Positions 8,981-20,185 of a stretch of DNA of 64,000 nt are shown here, one piece after another. A model generated the notes under the pieces. It saw only the letters and a list, made by a program, of their open reading frames with translations, was not told where the DNA came from and did no database searches. Origin of the DNA: Camellia lanceoleosa (taxonomy: Eukaryota > Streptophyta > Magnoliopsida > Ericales > Theaceae); assembly GCA_025200525.1 (NCBI GenBank), contig CM045770.1:128007429-128071428 (forward strand), in the 5' to 3' direction. The position numbers and the translations under genes are program-made. Numbering within the stretch: the first letter of the stretch is position 1; the number at the start of each line of letters is the position of its first letter.

Positions 8981-9364
8981 TTTTTCATTAATCATGACAG
9001 TGGTTACATTAACATCAAACCATTCTCTCATTTTTGGGGACATTGCATCTAACCAACTACTGTCCCCATTTGTTAATAAAATACAAGGAATTCCTCCTCT
9101 AATAGTGAGATCTGGTTGGAACTTAACAAATACATGGAAATCTCTCTGGCATCCTACCAAATTCTTCATTAATTCGGTAGGGACTGTCGAATATTTGATG
9201 TCGTCTATAACGTTGTAGACGGCGTCTTGGTCGTAGTCCTTGAAACTTATTCTGCCGAAAAAGAAATTGTGTCGTCCGAGGCTTCTGGCCCAGGCGGTTT
9301 TGCCTGTTCTTGAGGGTCCTTCGAGGTAGAGGGAGATTGGGTAGATGGGCCTCTGCTCTGGTTC
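8972..9364 (-). pseudogene. Rep exon 2 (C2), ATPase/helicase domain, open but disconnected
   Basis: This exon of 393 nt (130 codons plus stop) begins after an AACAG acceptor in phase 0 and is open throughout. It contains the Walker A motif GPSRTGKT (exon residues 16-23), an acidic Walker B-like VIDDIKY, and motif C ILLTNGD, together the superfamily 3 helicase of geminivirus Rep. The domain itself shows no damage. It is classed as a pseudogene because the exon 1 upstream of it (9514-10011) is truncated, shifted in frame and lacks a promoter. Unspliced reading of the same region in another frame (to 9247) gives the RepA-like C-terminus. Confidence 0.85.
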
Positions 9365-9513
9365 CTGTTATCAGAGGATGAGGAGAGTTCTTCGCCAGTA
9401 TATAAATTGTTTATTTTATTTTTGTGTATCCCTAATCTAAGGAAGTCGTCTTCCCTCCAAACGGAGAGAGAGCAATTTTGACATAACTCGTACTGAACGA
9501 AATTTCGACTTAC
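9365..9513 (-). other. Rep intron, copy 2
   Basis: 149 nt from GTAAGT (9513-9508) to AACAG (9369-9365), the same length and boundaries as copy 1. A 1-nt deletion in the adjoining exon of this copy changes the phase, so its splice junction no longer joins in frame. Confidence 0.72.
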
Positions 9514-10011
9514 AAACAAATATTATTTTCTACCCATTTTTTTACTTCTTCATTTAAGAAAGGAAAGGAATTAAAGGGGCTAGTATATGGGGGCCCTCTC
9601 TTTTTTGTAATGATCCCTCGAAAATGTTTTTAATTGGGGGTATTTTGTGACGTAATCGGTGGGACATCTTTCTTTACAGAGAGCAAAGAATTGTTCCTGC
9701 ATTTCTGCTTCGCCAAGTATTGCCCTCCAGAGTTCTTTATGTTTTTCCACGGACTTTTCCCCTTAGATGAAAATTCTCCCCATTCGACGAACTCGCCTCC
9801 TTTCTGTATATACTGTTGACTTGCTGTTGGCGAGTGGAGTTTTTCTATATTTGGATAGTATATCCTCCCGTTGGTTCCAGTGAGATCGAAAAATCTCGGG
9901 TTGGAGGTTTGGATCCTCTTCGTGCATTGAACCATGGCATGAAGGTGAGGGATTCCATCTTCATGGAGCTCCCTTGCGACAAGTATGTAGTATGGCTAAC
10001 AGGCTAGTTGG
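9514..10011 (-). pseudogene. Rep exon 1, copy 2, 5'-truncated and frameshifted
   Basis: This matches copy 1 from just before motif II (HLHAMVQ near 9950-9930) through YIQK to the donor site. It lacks motif I, the start codon and the promoter because the integrated DNA ends at 10011. Relative to copy 1 it has a 1-nt deletion near 9733 and another near 9520, each shifting the frame. It cannot encode a functional endonuclease domain. Confidence 0.88.
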
Positions 10012-10138
10012 TTTTTCTCTCTAAAAATACTACAATTGGAGATGAAATCTTACTTTTATCTCTAAAACATGTATATTTGGAGACGATTTTTTTTTTCATC
10101 ATGCGTTTTTGTCGCCAAACACCTTTTTTGTTGTAGTG
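10012..10138 (-). mobile_element. CACTA-type transposon end (fragment)
   Basis: On the minus strand the segment starts CACTACAACAAAAAAGG at 10138, the form of plant CACTA (En/Spm) terminal inverted repeats, and runs toward the virus junction. It contains the GGCGACAAAAACGC-type subterminal sequence common in this group. Only about 127 bp remain, and the opposite end is not seen. Confidence 0.6.
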
Positions 10139-11585
10139 TGGCGCGATGCTTGAGCACAATTGACATGTGCTCGTCGACGAAACTAGCAATGCCGGTGGTG
10201 GTAGTGGATGTTGGTTGTTTCTAGAGAGAGAGAGAGAGAGTAGTGGATGTTGGTGGTTTAGAGAGAGAGAGGGAGAGGGGGAGAGAGAGACGCTTGGGTT
10301 TAGTTTGCAAAGAAGAGAGAGAGATAATGTGTGTGAAACGGTTAGGTTTGGGATCATGTATATGATATATATAAATAAGGGCATTTTAGTTATTTTGTTT
10401 GGGTTTGTCCTTTTGGACAAATAATTTCAGCACCTGGACTATTCACCAAATAAAATTTGAATTTATGAACCAAGTGCCCTATTTAATTTTATCAATTTAA
10501 ACTTTAATATTTTGATTTGTTTTCAATTTAAATTATTTACCTATTTCAGCAAGTAAAATGAATGAAAAAAAAAGTATTTTAGTCATTAAACTCAATATAT
10601 GTGTACATAAAATGTCTAAAATACTGTTTTTTGTTGACTTTAATGACTAAAATATCTATTTTTTCACGATTTTACTTAATAAAAATAGGCAAATAAATGA
10701 TTTAGATTGAAAACAAATAAAAGCTTAGGGTTTAAAATGACAAAATTAAAAACTCTAGACTTATTTTGTTGCAATGGTTAAACCCTGAGGATTTTTTTTT
10801 TTTTTTTTGTTGTTGTAATTTTTCCAACAATTTTTATACTTCAATCATTTTATATATATATATATATATATTTAATTTAATAGAACTAGTTTTTAGCATT
10901 GAATGGTGGGGGAAAAAAATATATAGTAAGATCTTACTTAATTGAGGTACAAGATTTAGTTTAACAGAAAGATGAGAAATAATTGTCAGACTCATTAGGT
11001 AAATTATGAGAAAGTTTTTAAATTCAGTTCCGCCATATTCTCTAATTGAGTCTTCTCAATTTCACCCACAATGACGTGGAGAGAGAGAGAGAGAGAGAGA
11101 GAGGGTCATATGGCAGTGAACCATGTCATTAAGGATGAAATTAGGGGCACAAAATTTAGAGATGTAGCACCACTTGTGTCTTCATTAGGGGCCTTAGCCA
11201 CGTCATTAGGGATGAAATTGGAAAACCTCAATTAAGAGGATAAATCATTTTTCTCTTAAATTTATAGCATTTCAGATTGTATACATAACAAGTCGTCTTG
11301 ATAATAATATATTATTATATTATTGAAATGAAATGAATATTTTAGATCGGATTATAGCTTATTATAAAATATTCACTTGAAGAATATAAATTATAATTAT
11401 AATTTATCATATATTTTCATAAATTATAATTTGATCTTAAAATATTTATTTTGAGAATATAATTATTTATTAGGGTGAATTACAATTAATATTTATAAAT
11501 ACATAAAATAATATAAAATTTGAATTATTAGTATTTATAAAATTTATCATTACTGTATAATTTTTTTTTTCTGCATCTACTATGC
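10139..11585. other. AT-rich non-coding stretch with microsatellites
   Basis: No gene is seen. It contains GA tracts (about 10221-10290 interrupted, 11080-11103), a T run near 10791-10808 and a TA run near 10852-10871. Short ORFs over the GA tracts are low-complexity translations. Confidence 0.7.
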
Positions 11586-11701
11586 ATGAGAATTTTCCCT
11601 ATTTATTATTACCTGAGACAATCCATCTCTTGTCCCAGTCAGAATGAGAATTTTCCCTATTTATTATTACCTGAGACAATCCATCTCTTGTCCCAGTCAG
11701 A
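11586..11701. repeat. Exact 58-bp tandem duplication
   Basis: Two back-to-back copies of a 58-bp unit starting ATGAGAATTTTCCC, with no difference that I can see. The identity suggests a recent duplication. Confidence 0.92.
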
Positions 11702-11738
11702 ATGAGTCCTTGCGACATTGGCTTGAACTATTAAAAGC

Positions 11739-11922
11739 ATTGAGCATCCTCAATGGAATTGCTAAAAGGTAGAGGCTTCTCTCGCTTCTCATATGCATTG
11801 AGCATCCTCAATGGAATTGCTAAAATGTAGAGGCTTCTCTCCCTTCTCAAATGCATCGAGCATCCTCAATGGAATTGCTAAAAGGTGGAGGCTTCTCTCC
11901 CTTCTCATATGCATTGAGCATC
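11739..11922. repeat. 58-bp tandem repeat, about 3.2 copies
   Basis: Units start at 11739, 11797, 11855 and 11913 with ATTGAGCATC and differ at a few sites. The period equals that of the neighbouring, unrelated 58-bp duplication. Confidence 0.92.
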
Positions 11923-12264
11923 TAGATGTGTTATTTGGGCATGTAAAGTTTATCATGGGTCTTATATTTTGTTGATTTAAGTCATTTATTTTTTAGAACT
12001 TTTTGTGTATATTATTTATATAAAAAAAAATTAGGTTGATATGATAATAATAACATCTTTATTTTGTTAGAAAAATAATGATTTTTTGGTAAATAAAAGG
12101 AAATATTAAAGTGGGTGCCAATTATCAATTGAGGTGGAGTAAAGTGGGTTTAGATTCTTTGCAATGAAATCTTTACACCACAAAAAGAATGACCAAAAAC
12201 TAAGATTTGAATGAGAAATTGACTCATTAAGTTGACCTAATGAAAGAGGTGTTAGGAAATGTGT

Positions 12265-13090
12265 AACACCTTGTATCCCACATTGATTGTAGAGGAGAGC
12301 ATTGATGGATATTTAAATCCCATTTTTTGCCTTAGGGTGTGAGCCCTTCAGGGGATCCAATTTTTTCGAAGGAAGGGAGTTATGGATGCTTCAAGGATGG
12401 ACTTGAGCCAAGACTATGGTCCAAGTTGGTTATGCAAAAATTGCCACACGTGCACCGCCCGCCCAACCGGACCGGACTGGGTCCTGGTCTATGATCCGTG
12501 GGTCATGGACCTTGGACCTTAGGCTTGAATGGATTGAGTGTGGGGGTTGGGTTTTTGGGCCAAGTCAGATGTGTGGGCTACAGAATTATACACATTACAC
12601 ATGTGTATTAGGCTTGAATGGATTGAGTATGGGGGTTGGATTTTTGGGCCAAGTTAGATGTGTGGGTTGCAAAATTATACACATTATATAGGTGTATAAA
12701 ATAGGTGTAACTCCTCTATAATGATGATGGATTAAAGCCATCAATTGAGAGTTTTACAAAATTAAATTTTTTGCATTTGTTGCAAGAGTCTTTCCTCTCT
12801 CCCTCCATGTGTATAAAAGGAGACCTTCTCTTTCATTCTTCAACACAAGAAATTTTTGCTATCTTTGTGTGTTCAGAATTTTTCTTTCAAGTTTTATATT
12901 CTTCCTGTGAGAGAGTGCTGCAAAGTTCTGTTCATGGAAGCTACTCAGTCGGTGCATTACTGTAGCTGGTCCAACCATCATATATATCTTGGGAGACAGA
13001 CGTCGAACAACCTCCAACACCTAACCAGTGAGGTGGCAAATCTGTTTTGAGGACACTGTTTACTGCAGGCTTCGGTTTGCTTTCCTTTGC
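12265..13090 (+). mobile_element. Possible solo LTR or LTR fragment
   Basis: It begins TGTAACACCTTGTATCCCACATTG-like, a form common at plant LTR starts, and contains a TATA-like TGTATAAAAGG near 12811. No matching second copy, PBS or clear target duplication was found, so the right limit is a guess. It includes a two-copy 89-bp tandem repeat (12519-12696). ORFs at 12416-12691 and 12771-13050 are not convincing genes. Confidence 0.3.
12519..12696. repeat. 89-bp tandem duplication
   Basis: Two units starting TTAGGCTTGAATGG at 12519 and 12608, differing at a handful of positions. Confidence 0.85.
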
Positions 13091-15845
13091 TATTTTATTT
13101 TATGATGTAATGAAATTTTCAGCATGATTTGTTTGTTCTGAAATTTCAATTGTCTATTATGAATCTATTTGTTTTATGTTATCACACAATTTATATAACA
13201 TATTTTATCGTATTTGTCTCTAAAAAAATAAACAATAAGTATATTTTTAAAAATAAACCATTCATTACACACCGAGAATATTAAAAAATAAATGGCTTGA
13301 ATCATGAAAACGGCACCTATGATGAACTCTACTGGCTCGAACAATGCCTTTCAATTTAGATGAGAATTCGAGAGAAGCCTCTCCCTATAAAAATAAAAAA
13401 GTAAAAAACCCATAAAACCATTAGTAATGTCCATTATTAGCTTACGACAACAGTTAGCATAATCCTTTTGTTCCAAAGCATCTAAAAAAAACAACAACCT
13501 TCTTGCATACACCTTTGAAGTCGACCCCGATGAGGTGGCATGATGCAATTAACCCGATTTTGTTTTTTTTTATTTTCCTCCAATCCTTGATGCCACGTGG
13601 CCTTTGAAGTCCTTAAGTGTCACTTTTACTGGGGGTAGGATGCATTTTCGAAAAAACAAATAATCCTTTTTGTTCCAGGTCGTGTTAAGTAGTAAGATTG
13701 GTAGTGCGTTATCATATTTGCTAATTGTGGAGAGGGTGTTAACTATATTACGAGAGAGAGAGAAGAGAGGGAAATAGATATATAAAAAAATAAATACAAT
13801 AGGCATTTACGCATAAATTTTAATTTATAAATTTATATTTCATTAAGTTTTAATTAAAATTTTTTAAATCTTCAAGTCTCATTAAATTTTTAATAGTCAG
13901 AATTGCTCTTCAAATAATGATTGTTCATCATTTATAATTATCTATAAAGGAACATGATGATTTGACATTTATTTTGATTTTTAAAATTTTAAAATATCAA
14001 CTTTCAAATTGAAAAAACTAAAAAAATATGTGTGCAAAAAAAATGAAAAAAATTGAAAAGACTAAATTATTTTTTGTGCAAAATTAAAAATTTTGTGTCT
14101 ATAAAGGAGCATGATGATGAAATATTGATGTGCAAAACTAGAGGAAAAAAAATTTAAATGAAAAAACTGATAATGTTATCAGTTTTAAAATTAGAAAAAA
14201 CTGATAATATTCTCAGTTTCATTAGATAGTTGAATCAAACCAATAAATAGAAGGGCCAAAACGTTTAATCTCTTATTCTATTTTTTTTTTATCAATTAGT
14301 AAAACAATTATTTAGACTATTACTATACAAAATTAATAATATTCTTAATTTTAAAAATTAAGCAAAATTAATAATATTTTTAATTTTACTAAATAAGACT
14401 TTTTAATTTAAAAATTCTTAAATAAGATCTAAACCACCGTAATATTTATAAATAAAATTTTTAAATCATAGAAAAGCGGGTAGGGGAGACCATCAACCTG
14501 TTGGTCCATCTAAGCACCCTAGTCTAACTCGATTTTTAATGTTCAAAAAAATTATTTTGCTCATAGATAATATGCTCAGATTTTATTGATAAAGAATTCT
14601 GACCCGGCTCACTCATTTATAAAATATTAATTATAATTTTATATTATTTTAATTATAAAATAAAATAAAAAATATAAAAGATAAAAAAATTTATATATAT
14701 ACTTTTTTTATAAGGTTTAAATTAAAATATTGGTTAAAATTATATTCATTTTGCCATTAAATTTTATTAACATTCTAAATTCAATTAATAAATAAGACCT
14801 AAATAATTTAATATCCTTTGAAAATAAAAATTAATCGATCATATCTATTGGATTAAATCAATAAATATTGCCAACTAGACACCAACCTAACCCGATGAAA
14901 GGTTAGTCCATCCTAGGCTTATTTTGGAATGTAGGTTAGAAACTAACTTTTTAATTTTTTTTAATTTTTTTAAAAAAAACATGTAAAAAAATATAGAGAG
15001 GTGACGTGACCTCAAAAAGTCAAAAAGCCAAAAAAAAAACTGACTTTTAATCTTATTTCCAAAATAGGACTTGGTGGGGGAGGAGGTCAATGACTAAGAG
15101 GTTGTTTGGGATGATTTAAATAAGTATATTTTTGACTTTTTAAGAAAAAAATATGCAAAAAAATAGAGTGGTGATGTGACTCAAATAAGTATACTTATTT
15201 AAAGGGCAAATTACATACACTCCCTTGAGGTTTAGCTAAATTATAGATTCCCCTCTGAGATTTTACAAATTACATCCTGCCCTCCGAGGTTTATATTCGC
15301 ATAACAATTTAACCCCTACCGTTCACATTACTTACAACCCAATACATGAACCACACCCAACTCCAGCACGTTCATCACATTTCCTAGTCTTAAGCCCAAA
15401 GATAAAGAGATACATTCAACAACTAACTCATTGCACCCACATGTATGCGTAAACATCTAACACGAAAGGAAAAAAAAAAGGCAACAAACACCCAACAATT
15501 ACTTAATATATATGACAACCTAGCTTTCCCGAACCATAACCACCATAACGCATAATATATTTAGATACACTGAGATAATAACAAGAAAACAAATATGTAC
15601 TCCACCTATCTTAAGCATAGTAATCCAAGGATACACATTTCCATAACAAAATGCCAATTTACCAGACACTACTGGAAAGTAATGATACCTCTGTCAAGTT
15701 CTCCAGGTACTAGCTGGAAGATACTGGTACCTCTAATTCTAAGCGGAGCCAATTCTCTAAATGTTAGCTAGAAGGTAATGGTAACTCTCATTTTCAACGC
15801 AGTATATGTTACCAACCATCACAACAAGTTAAAAACATAAATAAC
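13091..15845. other. AT-rich intergenic DNA, no gene seen
   Basis: Mostly A/T homopolymer-like sequence, including repeated ACTGATAAT(G/A)TT-type phrases near 14165-14215. From about 15200 the composition changes to a retroelement-like sequence that resumes after the insertion at 23675. Nothing coding is supported. Confidence 0.6.
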
Positions 15846-17797
15846 TGTAGACGAGCTCCCGGGAGCCCTCCGATATCTGCTCGCCTGCGAGGGGGCGTAA
15901 ATCTCGTTTTGTTCTCTGAGCTACTACAGTTCGGACTCAATGTCACGGTTCTTAATCTAATCTTACAAAGTGCAATGTAAGATTGATAAATCACCAAAGA
16001 GTCCAAATCTGGCAAATCGTTTTGGAAAACTGATTTTTATAAAGAAGTGCCAAACATGGACTGTTTTGCCAGATACAGAGTCACCACCTAAATATTTTAT
16101 TTTGGGAGAATTTAGGAAACCCTGACTCGTGCCGAAGGCCACGTGTCCGTCATCACCAAAGTTGCCTCGGCTCGGGAACTTGGGTACGAGAGGGGAAGGT
16201 CATGCAATGAGCACCCCCGCTCGCCCGATCAAAAGATCGGCCTTTACTAAGCATGATATCTTGTTTTTGAAAACACATGTGCTCTTATTCCGGTTATTAA
16301 CCTAGAATTTACTATGTGATGCGCACAGCAAACAAGTATAGACTAGATCGCCTGAGTTGGAACAAAACATTTCATATTCGTTTGAAAATGGCTTGAGGTT
16401 TGCTACTCACAAGTAGGCTAAATCGAGGATTTCAATGAATTGTTCCAGTTCAAGTAATCCAACCTTCACCCATAGGCATTCAGGCAGTTATATCAAATAA
16501 GCAGTTAGCCTCATGGCAAGCATGCTAACATGGCAATCAATAACACACATGTAGTATGCTAAAGCGTAAACACTCACAGTATACTCCGAGCCAAAACAGA
16601 GAACTAGTTAGAAATCATGTATGACCTTAGTTCATGTTAAGATGGCTAATGCAACACATGCGAAAATGCAACTAAAATAGGCTCGGTTATTCTAGAATGT
16701 CATGTGAAAATGCAACTTGATACATGTATTCAAATAGGAATTGAAATACAATGCACTAGTATGATGTGCCGAGCCCGGTGCATGCAATACAAATGAATGG
16801 AAGCACACATGCAAGCATAAGGTATGCTAAATGAAATATGCCCTAAAACTAACCATCATAAGCGGTTAAGTAAAAGGGAGAAAGAAATGGGGGTTGGAAG
16901 ACATGCATCACACACACGCACGCTTATTACAACAATATGCCCTCTCGCAGGAGGGACCAAATAAGAAGCTAACTAGCTAATCTAAGCTAATTAAACTAAT
17001 TATTATAGAAAAAATTAATTAACTAATCCAAGTTAACTAATTATTACAAAACAATTTGAAATAGCTAAACGCATTAACTATTAAAGGTACAAACCAAAGC
17101 AAAAGCTAGCTATCTAAGCATGGCAGCTAAGGAAAGCAGTAAATCAGGAGCCTCAAAGGGAGAGGAATGCATGCAAGCCCGGTCGCCTCATTTGGAAATC
17201 CAATGTGATGCCCTGATTTGCCTCTGTTTTCAATTGTCCTCAGAACCTTGCACCAAGCTCCAGAAAGATGAAACTCCCCCTTGGGAGACCTGTGGGAGAG
17301 TGGCCGACCACTTTTCGTCTCTCCAGCCACCTGCCGACCACTTTTTGTTGTTACAAACAAGAAAAAGTGGTCAGCCAGCTAGTTTTTCTAGCTGGCCGAC
17401 CAGTTGTTGCTGCTAAACTCTAGTTTTCTGCAACAGAGAGTAAGAAAGGGCATGGCAATGTATTTGCAAGATATGTGTGCACAACCACCCTCCCTATCAT
17501 GTCATGAGCTCAAGGGAGTGTAGTTCTCGACCCTCAGGCCACCAATCGCGCATTTCAATGCATGATGGCCAAGAGGCGAAGTTGCATAATTCAATATGAA
17601 ATGAATGCACACATAAACACATAAAGCCTAAAACTCTATCATGTATGATCAAGAGCGTCGGTGACCAAGAATTGAGGCACGTTTCATCACTTGAAGTATG
17701 AAACGTCCCTCGTTCCTCGTGTTTGGACTAACACTTATTCCAAACACAATGCAACAAAGCATGGCATACACAATGCGACTCAAGCATGCAAACATGC

Positions 17798-20185
17798 TGT
17801 AATAACCCCGACCTCAGATTAATGCTAAAACATGACTATTTATGCCTAATAGTGATTTAGAAGGAATCTAGAATTAATTTGCATGTGTATTGCATTATTT
17901 ATGTGTTTCTATCTGTTTGATCGCTAAATTATCTGTTCGTATCTTATGCTTTAAAACGCAAATTGAAAGCCTTATCGGCGCTCGATTCCGAAATTGATTA
18001 ATGTTTTATGTTAGTTAGATTTTATGTGAATTTATGGTAAATTTAGTTGAAATGTGATTTGGTATGATTAAATTGGATTAAATAAGCTAAATTATCAAAG
18101 TTGGACTTACTTACAAGAACGCCACCTAGTGGACTATTCCATGAGCCATTTGTTTGATTTCCTTACGTTAGCTTTAACATATCTCCTCAGCCATCTCCTT
18201 GTTAGAACCGACTAGAGAGAAAGGGAGAGGTAGGAGGTTGAATTCATCTAGAGTTTTGGCTTGGAACTTAGGAGAATTGAAGAGGCTTTGCATATTTGAG
18301 CTCCTAGACTTGGAATTCAAGGTTTAAGGTAGGAGATTTTCCTTTCAATTGTGCATTTAAGCTTAATTCTTGCATGGTTCATGGAAGTTTGGAGTTTAAA
18401 GACTAGAATTGGATTAAAGTGTTGAATTTGGTAGAAATTCATGCATGCATGTTGCCATTCTTGAGTCTTGAAGTTATTGTTCATGAATTCCATATGCATG
18501 TTCATATTTTTGCATTGGACCAAGAATTCATCTTGTTTTTGGAGAAAATGGCTCATTTGAGCATGTCCTTGAAGCTTGAGGTTGTTTAAAATTCATGCAT
18601 GTTATGTTTTACATCATGTTCATGAAATTATATTTGAATTTGTATTTAATTGACTCACTTTTGGGCTTTGATTTCTCAAATTGATCTTTGAAACATGTTA
18701 TATTATGAGTTTTGAAGTATTTTTCAGAAAATTAGCCCAAGAGGATCGAATTTGATGCATTAAAACTTGGTTTTGAGCTTGAGGGTTCAATCTGGAATTT
18801 CTAGAATTTGGACTTATGCTCGAGCGGGGACCTGAGTCACACGCTCGAGCGTGGGTCGAGCGCCCGTCGAGCGTGATTTTCACCCATCCAGTACTTTTGT
18901 CACATTTTGCATACCGCTTGAGCGGGAAGGTTTACGCTCGAGCGGAGACTTTTGTTTGCATGCCCACTCGAGCGGGGAAACCCACGCTCTAGCGGGACCC
19001 TTGTTTTCTGAAAATTCTGAAAAATATTTTCTAAGGTATTTTTGCATCCTCCTTCCATCCTAGACATTTCTAGGCCATGTTTAAGACTCTATAGTGAGGA
19101 TGTAAGCTTAGAAACACACTAAGAACCAACGACATAGGTTTTGTGCAAATAGAATGTGTATTTCATGCGTATGTCCGTTATGTGTCGTGTAGGTCACGTG
19201 CCACGTCCTGTCTGATCGATCTGCTTTGTCTATCTGTCTCTGAGCCCACTGTGAGTAATAACTCTGTAAAGTTATGTTTAACTTTAAGTATTTTTTGACT
19301 GATATGATATGATCTGTTTTTTCTGAAATGCTACTTTATGAGTTATGGATGAATGTCCAATTTTCTGAAATGTATTGTGGCACCCTTAGTTCATGTGGCC
19401 CTCGCCCGGGGGTAACAATACCGCGGCCAATCTGTATCTAGCTCTCGCCCGGGGGTAACAATACCACGACCAATCTGTATCTGGCCCTTGCCCGGGAGTA
19501 ACAATACCATGGCGACTTGCGCGCAAGATATGGACCTTTATGGTCGTTGGTACCAACTATGTATATGGGTCTCTGGACCAATCTGATCTGATAGCTAATG
19601 GGTGTACCACGTATGATCTTATGCAAAATCTGGCTATGAACATGAGTGTGAATCTAAATCTATTTCTGTTTTGAAGTCTGTATATGTTCTGATTTAAATA
19701 CTGAATTCTAAATTATGCTGGACATTGTTCATAAAACCCCTTTACTCTATTATTATTCACTGGGCTTTCGCTCACAATTTACTATATGTATGTAGGTGAG
19801 CCGGCACATGACCAAGGCGAGTTAATGATATACATTACGCTTTTGTCAGCCAACCGTTGCGCCTCCCGAGAAGGTTTTGATCGAAGTTTAATGCCTTGGC
19901 TGTTTTTGTATTTCATGCTAGTCTATGTATATGCTTGTAAGACAGGTCTTGGGTGTACACTTTGTAAATATTGTGTATCTAGACTAGCATGCTTATAAGT
20001 ATATAAATAAGTTTTAAATCTTCTGTCCCATGTACGTTATCACAGCTCATTGGACCTTGTCTATTATGTATTAATGCTTCCGCAGCCCCTTATTAATTGT
20101 TAATCTGTACAAAGGCCTTGGGTAATCTACAAATTACTGGCCAGTTACGGTGCTAAACCTACAGGGGCGGGTTTGGGTCGTGACA
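17798..20185 (+). mobile_element. Nested solo LTR with target duplication CATGC
   Basis: The 2,388-bp unit runs from TGTAATAACCCC to GGGTCGTGACA and is flanked by CATGC at 17793-17797 and 20186-20190. It is related at its ends and in parts of its interior to 49976-52182. It contains CTCGAGCG clusters at 18819-18992 and a 43-bp repeat at 19399-19512. It is non-coding. Confidence 0.82.
19399..19512. repeat. 43-bp tandem repeat, about 2.6 copies
   Basis: Units carry CTCGCCCGGGGGTAACAATACC followed by CCAATCTGTATCT. They lie in the nested solo LTR. The GC-rich CCCGGG core stands out from its surroundings. Confidence 0.85.

Larger units (their letters stand above)
5697..10011 (+). mobile_element. 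Endogenous geminivirus (citlodavirus-like), 1.19 genome units
   Basis: Bases 5697-6375 are repeated at 9334-10011 in the same orientation. The offset is 3,636-3,637 nt, so the insert is a permuted head-to-tail copy of a ~3.64-kb circle. Between them lie the origin region and four virion-sense ORFs. Family evidence: TAATATTAC in a stem-loop, Rep motifs, coat protein and a BC1-type movement protein. Established knowledge: most geminivirus components are 2.5-3.0 kb; citlodaviruses are about 3.6-3.8 kb, monopartite, with a spliced Rep and a begomovirus-like movement protein. The assignment is by architecture and remembered family resemblance, without a database search. Left flank is an LTR, right flank a CACTA end. 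Confidence 0.88.
9334..10011. repeat. Terminal duplication of viral unit, copy 2
   Basis: Direct repeat of 5697-6375. Homology ends at 10011 with ...GTTGG; the next bases belong to a CACTA-type end. See copy 1 for divergence. Confidence 0.9.

Noticed and set aside
5697..10011. A bipartite begomovirus DNA-B component
   Set aside because: Coat-like and BC1-like genes are on the same strand, Rep is present, and the unit is 3.6 kb. DNA-B has its two genes on opposite strands, no Rep, and about 2.7 kb.
10167..10424. ORFs over the GA microsatellite (85 and 138 codons)
   Set aside because: Low-complexity Arg/Glu or Ser/Leu peptides produced by the dinucleotide repeat.
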